Program-made: the position numbers and the translations under genes | NCBI GenBank assembly: GCA_009763385.1 | Contig: CM019824.1 | Coordinates: 112,486,660 to 112,550,659 of the forward strand | From: Coix lacryma-jobi var. lacryma-jobi | Taxonomy: Eukaryota; Streptophyta; Magnoliopsida; Poales; Poaceae | Length of the DNA: 64,000 nt | Direction: 5' to 3' | Notes under the pieces: model-generated | What the model was told of the DNA's origin: nothing | The model's input: the letters and a program-made list of their open reading frames with translations, nothing else | Databases searched by the model: none | Part shown: positions 1-12,277 of the stretch, one piece after another | Numbering within the stretch: the first letter of the stretch is position 1 | How the letters are laid out: every line of letters begins with the position of its first letter

Positions 1-1527
1 TCAATTATTCTACTTATGATAAAGAACTCTATGCTCTTGTTCGAACATTAGAGACATGGCAGCATTATTTGTGGCCCAAGAGTTTGTTATCCATTCTGAT
101 CATGAATCTTTAAAACATATTCGTAGTCAAGGAAAACTGAATCGTAGGCATGCAAAATGGGTTGAATTTATTGAATCTTTTCCTTATATTATTAAACACA
201 AGAAAGGGAAGGAGAATATTATTGCTGATGCTTTGTCACGGAGATATACTTTGCTGAATCAACTTGATTATAAGATCTTTGGGTTAGAAACAATTAAGGA
301 CCAATATGTTCATGATGCTGATTTTAGAGACGTGTTGCTGCATTGTAAAGATGGAAAGGATGGAACAAATTCATCGTTAGTGATGGGTTTGTGTTTAGAG
401 CTAACAAGCTATGCATTCCAGCTAGCTCTGTTCGTTTGTTGTTGTTGCAGGAAGCACATGGAGGTGGCTTGATGGGACATTTTGGAGCAAAGAAGACCGA
501 GGACATACTTGCTGGTCATTTCTTTTGGCCAAGATGAAGAGAGATGTGGAGAGGTTTGTTGCTCGTTGCACAACATGTCAAAAGGCAAGTCACGGTTAAA
601 TCCCCACGGTTTGTATCTACCTCTTCCTGTTCCTAATGCTCCTTGGGAGGATATATCTATGGATTTTGTGTTTGGGATTACCAAGGACTAGGAGGGGACG
701 TGATAGTGTGTTTGTGGTTGTTGATAGATTTTCTAAGATGGCACATTTCATACCATGTCATAAAACTGATGATGCTACAAATATTGCTGATTTGTTCTTT
801 CGAGAAATTGTTCGCTTACATGGTGTGCCCAACCCAATTGTTTCTGATCGTGATGCTAAATTTCTTAGTCATTTTTGGAAGACTTTGTGGTTTAAATTGG
901 GGACTAAGCTTTATTTTCCACCACTTGTCATCCCCAACTGATGGTCAAACTGAAGTAGTAAATAGAACTTTATCCACTATGTTAAGGCTGTTTTAAAGAA
1001 GAATATTAAGATGTGGGAAGAATGTTTGCCTCATATTGAGTTCGCTTATAATCGTTCATTGCATTCTACTACAAAAATGTGTCCTTTCGAGATTGTCTAT
1101 GGCTTCTGCCACGTGCTCCTATTGATTTAATGCCTTTGCCAAGTTCTGAAAAAATGAATTTGATGCTAAGCAACGTGCTGAATTGATGTTAAAATTGCAT
1201 GAAGCCACTAAAGAAAACATAGAGCGCATGAATGCTAAGTACAAATGTGCTGGAGATAAAGGTAGAAAGCAATTGATTCTGGAACCTGGGGATTTGGTCT
1301 GGTTGCATTTGCGAAAAGATAGATTTCCAGAACTGAGAAAATCCAAATTGATGCCTAGAGCTGATGGTCCTTTTAAAGTGCTGCAACGAATTAACGAGAA
1401 TGCATATAAGCTTGATCTTCCTGCAGATTTTGGGGTTAGTCCCACATTTAACATTGCAGATTTGAAGCCTTATTGGGTGAGGAAGATGAGCTTGAGTCGA
1501 GGACGACTCAAATGCAAGAAAGGGAAA
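1..1527 (+). pseudogene. pol: CRM-1 pol remnant: RNase H end and integrase, frameshifted
   Basis: Translated pieces read, in order, the RNase H C-terminus (FVIHSDHESLKHI), the spacer, the integrase zinc-binding end (CTTCQK-like at about 570-585), the DDE core (VVVDRFSKMAHF, then VSDRDAKF near 840-860, then QTEVVNRTL near 945-970) and the C-terminal GDLVWLHLRKDRFPELR block near 1290-1335. The product would insert element cDNA into chromatin. The frame changes at least five times (around 355, 470, 535, 670 and 985-1160), mostly at single-base differences from CRM-2 in short homopolymers, so no functional protein can be made as sequenced. Whether the breaks are real decay or sequencing error cannot be told here. 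Confidence 0.88.
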
Positions 1528-2443
1528 TGATGAGGACATCAACACCAGCGATACATCCTCTCCGACACAACCTATAGCTGGTCCTCTTACTCGTGCTCGT
1601 GCTCGTCAACTTAATCATCAAGTGAGTTCCATGATAAGCTCTTGTCCATCTTGTTTAGACAATGGAAACGCGTGCACTCTTGTTTTGATTAGGAACCAAG
1701 GAGAAGACCGAAAGGGAGAAGGACTCGCGCTAGCTGGATTCGGACTGCAGCAAAGCACCAACTTGTGACCGCCACCACGGTTGCATACGGATTCGGATTC
1801 AGGCGCTTCAGGACTTGTTGGAAAGCTTATCAAGTTTACTTTCATATGAATCAAGTCCCACGTCAATATCTGTTCGGCAGCAGCGGCAATGATCCAATTA
1901 CCGTCGACAGGTCTTGCTGTCCAGGGTGCTGCGTCACCTCATTTTGGCTTATGGCCCATGTATCAAGTTGGGTCCATTAGGACGCGTCCTAGGGTTGGAG
2001 GACGACCCCAACACTCTTTTGGTCGTCAATCCATCTACTTATATCCCTCTATAGCCGCCATGGTCGGGTTGGGTTTTGTTTAGATCAAGTTTAGCCTTAG
2101 CTACTTGCTTGTAGGCGCGCGTGCAGGATCAGCCGCCCGTCTCCTTGTCTTCGGAACCCCATTGTAGATTAAGATTCAGTTTGAAACCTTCAATTTCATC
2201 TTGCAATTCAGTGCTTGTTTCCTCGTTCTTGCTAGTTCTTCGATTGCTTGCAGGACGGGAGCCCTAGGGGCTGGTTGTCGCGCTCCACAAGATCGTGACG
2301 GCTATTGGACGTGGTGTATCGGTTGCTAAGGAGCGCGGTCTTGAGGGCTGTAGTCGGGCCGTGAACGTCATCTCCATCCACCAATCGAGTTATCCCCGTT
2401 TCTCATCGAAAGATCGGGCAAAAACCCTAGCGGGTTCGCATCA
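1528..2443 (+). repeat. CRM-1 3' LTR (916 bp)
   Basis: Begins TGATGAGGACATC directly after a purine-rich tract (AAGAAAGGGAAA, 1516-1527) and ends GGGTTCGCATCA. The ends form the short inverted repeat TGATG/CATCA. It aligns along its full length with the LTRs of CRM-2 and CRM-3. A weak TATA-like stretch (CTTATATCC near 2037-2045) precedes the R/U5 side. The first ~240 bp also encode the C-terminal tail of the integrase in intact copies. Confidence 0.93.
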
Positions 2444-5400
2444 GAGATGATTAGGTGCGTCCGTTACGAAAAATGCAAATGCGACTTTTTGGTGAATCAG
2501 TGGGAAAAACGACCAACCCGCTCGATTTTTGCGGCTCCGTTCCGTCAGAAATGAAAGTGCCAAAACCCCACCAAACCTGAGTTTTAGGTCAAACGAAGAT
2601 GATTGGGTGTGTCCGTTGCGAAAAATTCATCTGCGAGTTTTTTGGTGAATCAGTGGGAAAACGGCCATCCCGAGCGAGTTTTGCGGCACCGTTGCGTGAG
2701 AAATGAAAGTGCCAAAAACCCACCAAACATGAGTTTTAGGTCAAACGGAGATGATTGGGTGCGTCCGTTGTGAAAAATTCAACAGCGAGTTTTCTAGTTA
2801 ATCAGTGGAAAAAACGGCCATACCGAGCTTGTTTTGCGGCACCGTTCCGTCGAAAATGAAAGTGCCAAAAACCCACCAAACATGAGTTTTAGGTCAAACG
2901 AAGGTGATTGGGTGCGGCCGTTGCGAAAAATTTAACTGCTAGTTTTTGGGTGAATCAGTGGGAAAACGGCCATCCCTAGCGAGTTTTACGGCACCGTTCC
3001 GTCGAAAAATGAAAGTGCCAAAAACCCACCAAACATGTGTTTTGGGTCAAACGAAGATGATTGGGTGCGTCCGTTGCGAAAAATTCAACAGCGAGTTTTT
3101 TGGTGAATTAGTGGGAAAAACGGCCATCCCGAGTGAGTTTTGCAGCACCGTTTCGTCAGAAATGGAAATGCCAAAAACCACCAAACATGAGTTTTGGATC
3201 AAACAGATATGATTGGGTGCGTCCGTTGCGAAAAATTCAACTTTGAGTTTTTTTTGTGAATCAGTGGGGAAAAATGACCATCCCGCTCGATTTTTGCGGC
3301 ACCGTTCCGTCAGAAATGAAAGTGTCAAAAACCCACCAAACATGGGTTTTGGGTCAAATGAAGATGATTAGGTGTGTCCGTTACGAAAAATGCAAATGCG
3401 ACTTTTTTGGTGAATCAGTGGGAAAAATGACCATCCCGCTCGATTTTTGCGGCACCGTTCCGTCAGAAATTAAAGTGCCAAAAACCCACCAAACATGAGT
3501 TTTGGTTCAAACGGAGATGATTGGGTGCGTCCGTTGCGAAAAATTCAACTGTGAGTTTTTTGGTGAATCTGTGGGAAAACGGCCATCCCGAGCGAGTTTG
3601 CGGCACCGTTTCAATCAGAAATGAAAGTGCCAAAATCCCACCAAACATGAGTTTTGGGTCAAACGGAGATGATTAGGTGCGTCCATTGCGAAAAATTCAA
3701 CTGCGAGTTTTTTTGATGAATCAGTGGGAAAAACGACCATCCCGCTCGATTTTTTGCGGCACCGTTCCGTCAGAAATGAAAGTGCCAAAAACCGACCAAA
3801 CATGGGTTTTGGGTCAAACGAAGATGATTAGGTGCGTCCGTTACGAAAAATGCAAATGCGACTTTTTTGGTGAATCAGTGGGAAAAACGACCAACCCGCT
3901 CGATTTTTGCAGCACCGTTCCGTCAGAAATGAAAGTGCCAAAAACCCACCAAACATGAGTTTTAGGTCAAACAAAGATGATTCGGTGCATCCATTGCGAA
4001 AAATTCAACTACGTGTTTTCTGGTGAAACAGTGGGAAAAACGGCCATGCCGAGCAAGTTTTGCGGCACCAATTCATGGAAAATGAAAGTGCCAAAAACCC
4101 ACCAAACATGAGTTTTAGGTCAAACAAAGATGATTCGGTGCGTCCATTGCGAAAAATTCAACTACGAGTTTTTTTGGTGAATCAGTGGGAAAACGACCAA
4201 CCCGCACGATTTTTGCGGCACCATTCCGTTGGAAATGAAAGTGCCAAAAACCAACCAAACATGAGTTTTGGGTCAAACGGAGATGATTGGGTGCGTCTGT
4301 TGTGAAAAATTCAATGGCGAGTTTTTTGGTGAATTTGTGGGAAAACGGCCATACCGAGCGAGTTTTGCGACACCGTTCCGTTGGAAATGAAAGTGCCAAA
4401 AACCCACCAAACATGAGTTTTGGGACCAACGGAGATGATTGGGTGCGTCTGTTGCGAAAAATTCAACGGTGAGTTTTTTGGTGAATCAGAGAGAAAACGG
4501 CCATCCCGAGGCAGTTTTGCGGCACCGTTCCGTCGGAAATGAAAGTGCCAAAAACCCACCAAACATGAGTTTTGGGTCAAACGGAGATGATTGGGTGCGT
4601 CCGTTCTGAAAAATTCAATGTGAGTTTTCTGGTGAAACAGTCGGAAAAAAGGCCATGCCGAGAGAGTTTTGCGGCACCGTTTCATCGAAAATGAAAGTGC
4701 CAAAAACCCACCAAACATGAGTTTTGGGTCAAACGGAGATGATTGGGTGCGTCCGTTGCGAAAAATTCAACTGCTAGTTTTTTGGTGAAACAGTGGGAAA
4801 AATGACCACCCCGCTTGTTTTTTGTGGCACCGTTCCGTTGGAAATGAAAGTGCCAAACCCCACCAAACATGAGTTTTGGGTCAAACAGAGATGACTGGGT
4901 GCGTCCGTTGCGAAAAATTCAACAGCGAGTTTTCTAGTTAATCAGTGGAAAAAACGGCCATACCGAGCGAGTTTTGCGGCCCCGTTCCGTCGAAAATGAA
5001 AGTGCCAAAAAGCCACCAAACATGAGTTTTAGGTCAAACAAAGATGATTCGGTACGTCCATTGCGAAAAACTCAACTACGAGTTTTTTTGGTGAATCAGT
5101 GGGAAAAACGACCATCCCGCACGATTTTTGCGGCACCGTTCCGTTGGAAATGAAAGTGCCAAAAACCCACCAAACATGAGTTTTGGGACAAACGGAGATG
5201 ATTGGGTGCGTCTGTTGCGAAAAATTCAACAGCGAGTTTTTTGGTGGATCAGTGGGAAAACGGCCATCCCGAGGGAGTTTTGCGGCACCGTTCCGTCGGA
5301 AATGAAAGTGCCAAAAACCCACCAAACATGAGTTTTGGGTCAAACGGAGATGATTGGGTGCGTCCGTTGCGAAAAATTCAACTGCGAGTTTTCAAGTTAA

Positions 5401-5639
5401 TCAATGGAAAAAACGGCCATACCGAGCGAGTTTTGCGGCACCGTTCCGTCGAAAAGGAAAGTGCCAAAAACCCACCAAACATGAGTTTTAGGTCAAACGA
5501 AGATGATTGGGTGCGTCCGTTGCGAAAAATTCAACTACGAGTTTTTTGGTGAATCTGTGGGAAAACGGCCATCACGAGCGAGTTTTGCGTCACCGTCCCG
5601 TCAGAAATGAAAGTGCCAAAAACCCACCAAACATGAGTG

Positions 5640-8600
5640 TTGGGTCAAACGGAGATGATTGCGTGCGTCCATTGCGAAAAATTCAACTGCGAGTTTTCTA
5701 GTTAATCAGTGGAAAAAATGGCCATACCGAGCGAGATTTGCGGCACCGTTCCGTCGAAAAGGAAAGTGCCAAAAACCCACCAAACATGAGTTTTTGGTCA
5801 AACGAAGATGATTGGGTGCGTCCGTTGCGAAAAATTCAACTGCTAGTTTTTTGGTGAAACAGTGGGAAAAATGACCACCCCGCTTGTTTTTTGCGGCACC
5901 GTTCCGTTGGAAATGAAAGTGCCAAAACCCCACCAAACATGAGTTTTGGGTCAAACAGAGATGACTGAGTGCGTCCGTTGCGAAAAATTCAACAGCGAGT
6001 TTTCTAGTTAATCAGTGGAAAAAACGGCCATACCGAGCGAGTTTTGCGGCCCCGTTCCGTCGAAAATGAAAGTGCCAAAAAGCCACCAAACATGAGTTTT
6101 AGGTCAAACAAAGATGATTCGGTGCGTCCATTGCGAAAAACTCAACTACGAGTTTTTTTGGTGAATCAGTGGGAAAAACGACCATCCCGCACGATTTTTG
6201 CGGCACCGTTCCGTTGGAAATGAAAGTGCCAAAACCCCACCAAACATGAGTGTTGGGTCAAACGGAGATGATTGCGTGCGTCCGTTGCGAAGAATTCAAC
6301 TGCGAGTTTTCTAGTTAATCAGTGGAAAAAATGGCCATACCGAGCGAGATTTGCGGCACCGTTCCGTCGAAAAGGAAAGTGCCAAAAACCCACCAAACAT
6401 GAGTTTTTGGTCAAACGAAGATGATTGGGTGCGTCCGTTGCGAAAAATTCAACTGCTAGTTTTTTGGTGAAACAGTGGGAAAAATGACCACCCCGCTTGT
6501 TTTTTGCGGCACCGTTCCGTTGGAAATGAAAGTGCCAAAACCCCACCAAACATGAGTTTTGGGTCAAACAGAAATGACTGGGTGCGTCCGTTGCGAAAAA
6601 TTCAACAGCGAGTTTTCTAGTTAATCAGTGGAAAAAACGGCCATACCGAGCGAGTTTTGCGGCCCCGTTCCGTCGAAAATGAAAGTGCCAAAAAGCCACC
6701 AAACATGAGTTTTAGGTCAAACAAAGATGATTCGGTGCGTCCATTGCGAAAAACTCAACTACGAGTTTTTTTGGTGAATCAGTGGGAAAAACGACCATCC
6801 CGCACGATTTTTGCGGCACCGTTCCGTTGGAAATGAAAGTGCCAAAACCCCACCAAACATGAGTTTTCGGACAAACGGAGATGATTGGGTGCGTCTGTTG
6901 CGAAAAATTCAACAGCGAGTTTTTTGGTGGATCAGTGGGAAACGGCCATCCCGAGGGAGTTTTGCGGCACCGTTCCGTCGGAAATGAAAGTGCCAAAAAC
7001 CCACCAAACATGAGTTTTGGGTCAAACGGAGATGATTGGGTGCGTCCGTTGCGAAAAATTCAACTGCGAGTTTTCTAGTTAATCAGTGGAAAAAACGGCC
7101 ATACCGAGCGAGTTTTGCGGCACCGTTCCGTCGAAAAGGAAAGTGCCAAAAACCCACCAAACATGAGTTTTAGGTCAAACGAAGATGATTGGGTGCGTCC
7201 GTTGCGAAAAATTCAACTACGAGTTTTTTGGTGAATCTGTGGGAAAACGGCCATCACGAGCGAGTTTTGCGTCACCGTCCCGTCAGAAATGAAAGTGCCA
7301 AAAACCCACCAAACATGAGTGTTGGGTCAAACGGAGATGATTGCGTGCGTCCGTTGCGAAAAATTCAACTGCGAGTTTTCTAGTTAATTAGTGGAAAAAA
7401 TGGCCATACCGAGCGAGATTTGCGGCACCGTTCCGTCGAAAAGGAAAAGTGCCAAAAACCCACCAAACATGAGTTTTTGGTCAAACGAAGATGATTGGGT
7501 GCGTCCGTTGCGAAAAATTCAACTGCTAGTTTTTTGGTGAAACAGTGGGAAAAATGACCACCCCGCTTGTTTTTTGCGGCACCGTTCCATTGGAAATGAA
7601 AGTGCCAAAACCCCACCAAACATGAGTTTTGGGTCAAACAGAGATGACTGGGTGCGTCCGTTGCGAAAAATTCAACAGCGAGTTTTCTAGTTAATTAGTG
7701 GAAAAAACAGCCATACCGAGCGAGTTTTGCGGCCCCGTTCCGTCGAAAATGAAAGTGCCAAAAAGCCACCAAACATGAGTTTTAGGACAAACAAAGATGA
7801 TTCGGTGCGTCCATTGCGAAAAACTCAACTACGAGTTTTTTTGGTGAATCAGTGGGAAAAACGACCATCCCGCACGATTTTTGCGGCACCGTTCCGTTGG
7901 AAATGAAAGTGCCAAAACCCCACCAAACATGAGTTTTGGGTCAAACAGAGATGACTGGGTGCGTCCGTTGCGAAAAATTCAACAGCGAGTTTTCTAGTTA
8001 ATCAGTGGAAAAAACGGCCATACCGAGCGAGTTTTGCGGCCCCGTTCCGTCGAAAATGAAAGTGCCAAAAAGCCACCAAACATGAGTTTTAGGACAAACA
8101 AAGATGATTCGGTGCGTCCATTGCGAAAAACTCAACTACGAGTTTTTTTGGTGAATCAGTGGGAAAAACGACCATCCCGCACGATTTTTGCGGCACCGTT
8201 CCGTTGGAAATGAAAGTGCCAAAAACCCACCAAACATGAGTTTTCGGACAAACGGAGATGATTGGGTGCGTCTGTTGCGAAAAATTCAACAGCGAGTTTT
8301 TTGGTGGATCAGTGGGAAAACGGCCATCCCGAGCGAGTTTTGCGGCACCGTTCCGTCGGAAATGAAAGTGCCAAAAACCCACCAAACATGAGTTTTGGGT
8401 CAAACGGAGATGATTGGGTGCGTCCGTTGCGAAAAATTCAACTGCGAGTTTTCAAGTTAATCAGTGGAAAAAACGGCCATACCGAGCGAGTTTTGCGGCA
8501 TCGTTCCGTCGAAAATGAAAGTGCCAAAACCCCACCAAACATGAGTTTTGGGTCAAACGGAGATGATCGGGTGCGTCCGTTGCGAAAAATTCAACTACGA
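5640..8600. repeat. Shuffled multi-unit duplications inside the satellite (4-, 7-, 9- and 11-unit offsets)
   Basis: Variant-marked runs recur at whole-unit offsets. A run starting with the diagnostic GATTGCGTGCGTCC and continuing to GAGCGAGATTTGCGGC occurs at about 5653, 6266 and 7333 (offsets 613 and 1067 bp, 4 and 7 units). A run with AGCCACCAAACATGAG and CCCGCACGATTTTTGCGG occurs near 5010-5140, 6090-6210, 6695-6815, 7775-7890 and 8070-8190. A run ending in GGTGGATCAGTGGG recurs near 5243, 6925 and 8303 (offsets 1682 and 1378 bp, 11 and 9 units). This is the pattern left by unequal exchange or gene conversion between sister arrays. Confidence 0.8.
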
Positions 8601-8649
8601 GTTTTCTAGTTAATCAGTGGGAAAACGGCCATACCGAGCGAGTTTTGCG

Positions 8650-11600
8650 GCACCGTTCCGTCGAAAATGAAAGTGCCAAAAACCCACCAAACATGAGTTT
8701 TAGGTCAAACGAAGGTGATTGGGTGCGGCCGTTGCGAAAAATTCAACTGCTAGTTTTTTGGTGAATCAGTGAGAAAAACGACCATCCCGTTTGATTTTTG
8801 CGGCACTGTTCCGTTGGAAATGAAAGTGCCAAAACCCCACCAAACATGAGTTTTGGGTCAAACGGAGATGACTGGGTGCGTCCGTTGCGAAAAATTCAAC
8901 TACGAGTTTTTTGGTGAATCTGTGGGAAAACGGCCATCCCGAGCGAGTTTTGCGTCACCGTCCCGTCAGAAATGAAAGTGTCAAAAACCCACCAAACAGG
9001 AGTTTTGGGTCAAACGGAGATGATTGGTGCGTCCGTTGCAAAAAATTCAACTGCGAGTTGTCTCGTGAATCAGTGGGAAAAACGGTCATACCGAGCGAGT
9101 TTTGCGGCACCGTTCCGTCGAAAATGAAAGTGCCAAAAACTCACCAAACATGAGTTTTAGATCAAACAAAGATGATTCGGTGCGTCCATTTCGAAAAATT
9201 GAACTACTTGTTTTCTATTTAATCAGTGGAAAAAACGGCCATACCGAGCGAGTTTTGTGGCACCGTTCCGTCGAAAAGGAAAGTGCCAAAAACCCACCAA
9301 ACATGAGTTTTAGGTCAAACGAAGATGATTGGGTGCGTCCGTTGCGAAAAATTCAACTGCTAGTTTTTTGGTGAATCAGTGGGAAAAACGACCACCCCGC
9401 TTGATTTTTGCGGCACCGTTTCGTTGGAAATGAAAGTGCCAAAACCCCACCAAACATGAGTTTTGGGTCAAACGGAGATGACTGTGTGCGTCCGTTGCGA
9501 AAAAATCAACTTCGAGTTTTCTATTGAATCAGTGGGGAAAACAGTCATACCGAGCGAGTTTTGCGGCACCGTTCCGTCAAAATGAAAGTGCCAAAAACCA
9601 ACCAAGCATAAGTTTTAGGTCAAACGAAGATGATTGGGTGCGTCCGTTGTGAAAAATTCAACTACGAGGTTTCTTGTGAAACAGAGGGAAAAACGGCCAT
9701 GCCGAGCGAGTTTTGCAGCACTGTTTCGTCGAAAATGAAAGTGCCAAAAACCCACCAAACATGAGTTTTGGGTCAAACAGAGATGATTCCGTGCGTTCAT
9801 TGCGAAAAATTCATCTGCGAGTTTTCTAGTTAATCAGTGGGAAAAACGGCCATACCGAGCGAGTTTTGCGGCACCGTTCCGTCGAAAATAAAAGTGCCAA
9901 AAACCCACCAAACATGAGTTTTAGGTCAAACGAAGATGATTGGGTGCGTCCGTTGCGAAAAATTCAACTACGAGTTTTTTGGTGAATCTGTGGGAAAACG
10001 GCCATCACGAGCGAGTTTTGCGTCACCGTCCCGTCAGAAATGAAAGTGCCAAAAACCCACCAAACATGAGTTTTGGGTCAAACGGAGATGATTGGTGCGT
10101 CCGTTGCAAAAAATTCAACTGCGAGTTGTCTCGTGAATCAGTGGGAAAAACGGTCATACCGAGCGAGTTTTGCGGCACCGTTCCGTCGAAAATGAAAGTG
10201 CCAAAAACCCACCAAACATGAGTTTTAGGTCAAACGAAGGTGATTGGGTGCGTCCGTTGCGAAAAATTCAACTGCTAGTTTTTTGGTGAATCAGTGAGAA
10301 AAACAACCATCCCGTTTGATTTTTGCGGCACTGTTCCATTGGGAATGAAAGTGCCAAAACCCGGGTCAAACGGAGATGACTGTGTGCGTCCGTTGCGAAA
10401 AACTCAACTGCGAGTTTTCTATTGAATCAGTGGGAAAAACGGTCATACCGAGCGAGTTTTGTGGCACCGTTCCGTCGAAAATGAAAGTGCCAAAAACCCA
10501 CCAAACATGAGTTTTAGGTCAAACGAAGGTGATTGGGTGCGGCCGTTGCGAAAAATTCAACTGCTAGTTTTTTGGTGAATCAGTGAGAAAAACGACCATC
10601 CCGTTTGATTTTTGCGGCACTGTTCCGTTGGAAATGAAAGTGCCAAAACCCCACCAAACATGAGTTTTGGGTCAAACGGAGATGACTGGGTGCGTCCGTT
10701 GCGAAAAATTCAACTACGAGTTTTTTGGTGAATCTGTGGGAAAACGGCCATCCCGAGCGAGTTTTGCGTCACCGTCCCGTCAGAAATGAAAGTGTCAAAA
10801 ACCCACCAAACAGGAGTTTTGGGTCAAACGGAGATGATTGGTGCGTCCGTTGCAAAAAATTCAACTGCGAGTTGTCTCGTGAATCAGTAGGAAAAACGGT
10901 CATACCGAGCGAGTTTTGCGGCACCGTTCCGTCGAAAATGAAAGTGCCAAAAACTCACCAAACATGAGTTTTAGATCAAACAAAGATGATTCGGTGCGTC
11001 CATTTCGAAAAATTGAACTACTTGTTTTCTATTTAATCAGTGGAAAAAACGGCCATACCGAGCGAGTTTTGTGGCACCGTTCCGTCGAAAGGAAAGTGCC
11101 AAAAACCCACCAAACATGAGTTTTAGGTCAAACGAAGATGATTGGGTGCGTCCGTTGCGAAAAATTCAACTGCTAGTTTTTTGGTGAATCAGTGGGAAAA
11201 ACGACCACCCCGCTTGATTTTTGCGGCACCGTTTCGTTGGAAATGAAAGTGCCAAAACCCCACCAAACATGAGTTTTGGGTCAAACGGAGATGACTGTGT
11301 GCGTCCGTTGCGAAAAAATCAACTTCGAGTTTTCTATTGAATCAGTGGGGAAAACAGTCATACCGAGCGAGTTTTGCGGCACCGTTCCGTCAAAAATGAA
11401 AGTGCCAAAAACCAACCAAGCATAAGTTTTAGGTCAAACGAAGATGATTGGGTGCGTCCGTTGTGAAAAATTCAACTACGAGGTTTCTTGTGAAACAGAG
11501 GGAAAAACGGCCATGCCGAGCGAGTTTTGCAGCACTGTTTCGTCGAAAATGAAAGTGCCAAAAACCCACCAAACATGAGTTTTGGGTCAAACAGAGATGA

Positions 11601-12277
11601 TTCCGTGCGTTCATTGCGAAAAATTCATCTGCGAGTTTTCTAGTTAATCAGTGGGAAAAACGGCCATACCGAGCGAGTTTTGCGGCACCGTTCCGTCGAA
11701 AATAAAAGTGCCAAAAACCCACCAAACATGAGTTTTAGGTCAAACGAAGATGATTGGGTGCGTCCGTTGCGAAAAATTCAACTACGAGTTTTTTGGTGAA
11801 TCTGTGGGAAAACGGCCATCACGAGCGAGTTTTGCGTCACCGTCCCGTCAGAAATGAAAGTGCCAAAAACCCACCAAACATGAGTTTTGGGTCAAACGGA
11901 GATGATTGGTGCGTCCGTTGCAAAAAATTCAACTGCGAGTTGTCTCGTGAATCAGTGGGAAAAACGGTCATACCGAGCGAGTTTTGCGGCACCGTTCCGT
12001 CGAAAATGAAAGTGCCAAAACCCACCAAACATGAGTTTTAGGTCAAACGAAGGTGATTGGGTGCGTCCGTTGCGAAAAATTCAACTGCTAGTTTTTTGGT
12101 GAATCAGTGAGAAAAACAACCATCCCGTTTGATTTTTGCGGCACTGTTCCATTGGAAATGAAAGTGCCAAAACCCGGGTCAAACGGAGATGACTGTGTGC
12201 GTCCGTTGCGAAAAACTCAACTGCGAGTTTTCTATTGAATCAGTGGGAAAAACGGTCATACCGAGCGAGTTTTGCGG
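8650..12277. repeat. 1814-bp tandem duplication (12 satellite units, one shortened)
   Basis: Everything from about 8650 to 10463 is repeated at about 10464 to 12277 with a constant offset of 1813-1814 bp. Paired landmarks: GAAGGTGATTGGGTGCGGCC at 8711 and 10525, GTTGTCTCGTGAATCAG near 9056 and 10871, ACCAAGCATAAG near 9601 and 11415, and the shortened unit CAAAACCCGGGTCAAACGG near 10355 and 12169. Only a handful of single-base differences separate the copies, so the duplication is recent. A third start of the same block follows at 12338 but diverges within about 80 bp. Confidence 0.87.

Larger units (their letters stand above)
1..2443 (+). mobile_element. CRM-1: 3' part of a CRM-clade Ty3/gypsy centromeric retrotransposon
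   Basis: The left 2.4 kb matches, base for base apart from scattered small indels, the 3' third of the full-length CRM-2 copy at 27618-35216: RNase H end, integrase, polypurine tract and 3' LTR. The element starts left of the window. It ends exactly at the LTR terminus CATCA (2439-2443). The next bases, GAGATGATTAGGTGCGTCC, are mid-unit satellite sequence, so the element was inserted inside the satellite array. The 5-bp target-site duplication should be GAGAT, but its left copy is outside the window. CRM elements are known to integrate preferentially in functional grass centromeres; that this one marks an active centromere is inference. Confidence 0.9.
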
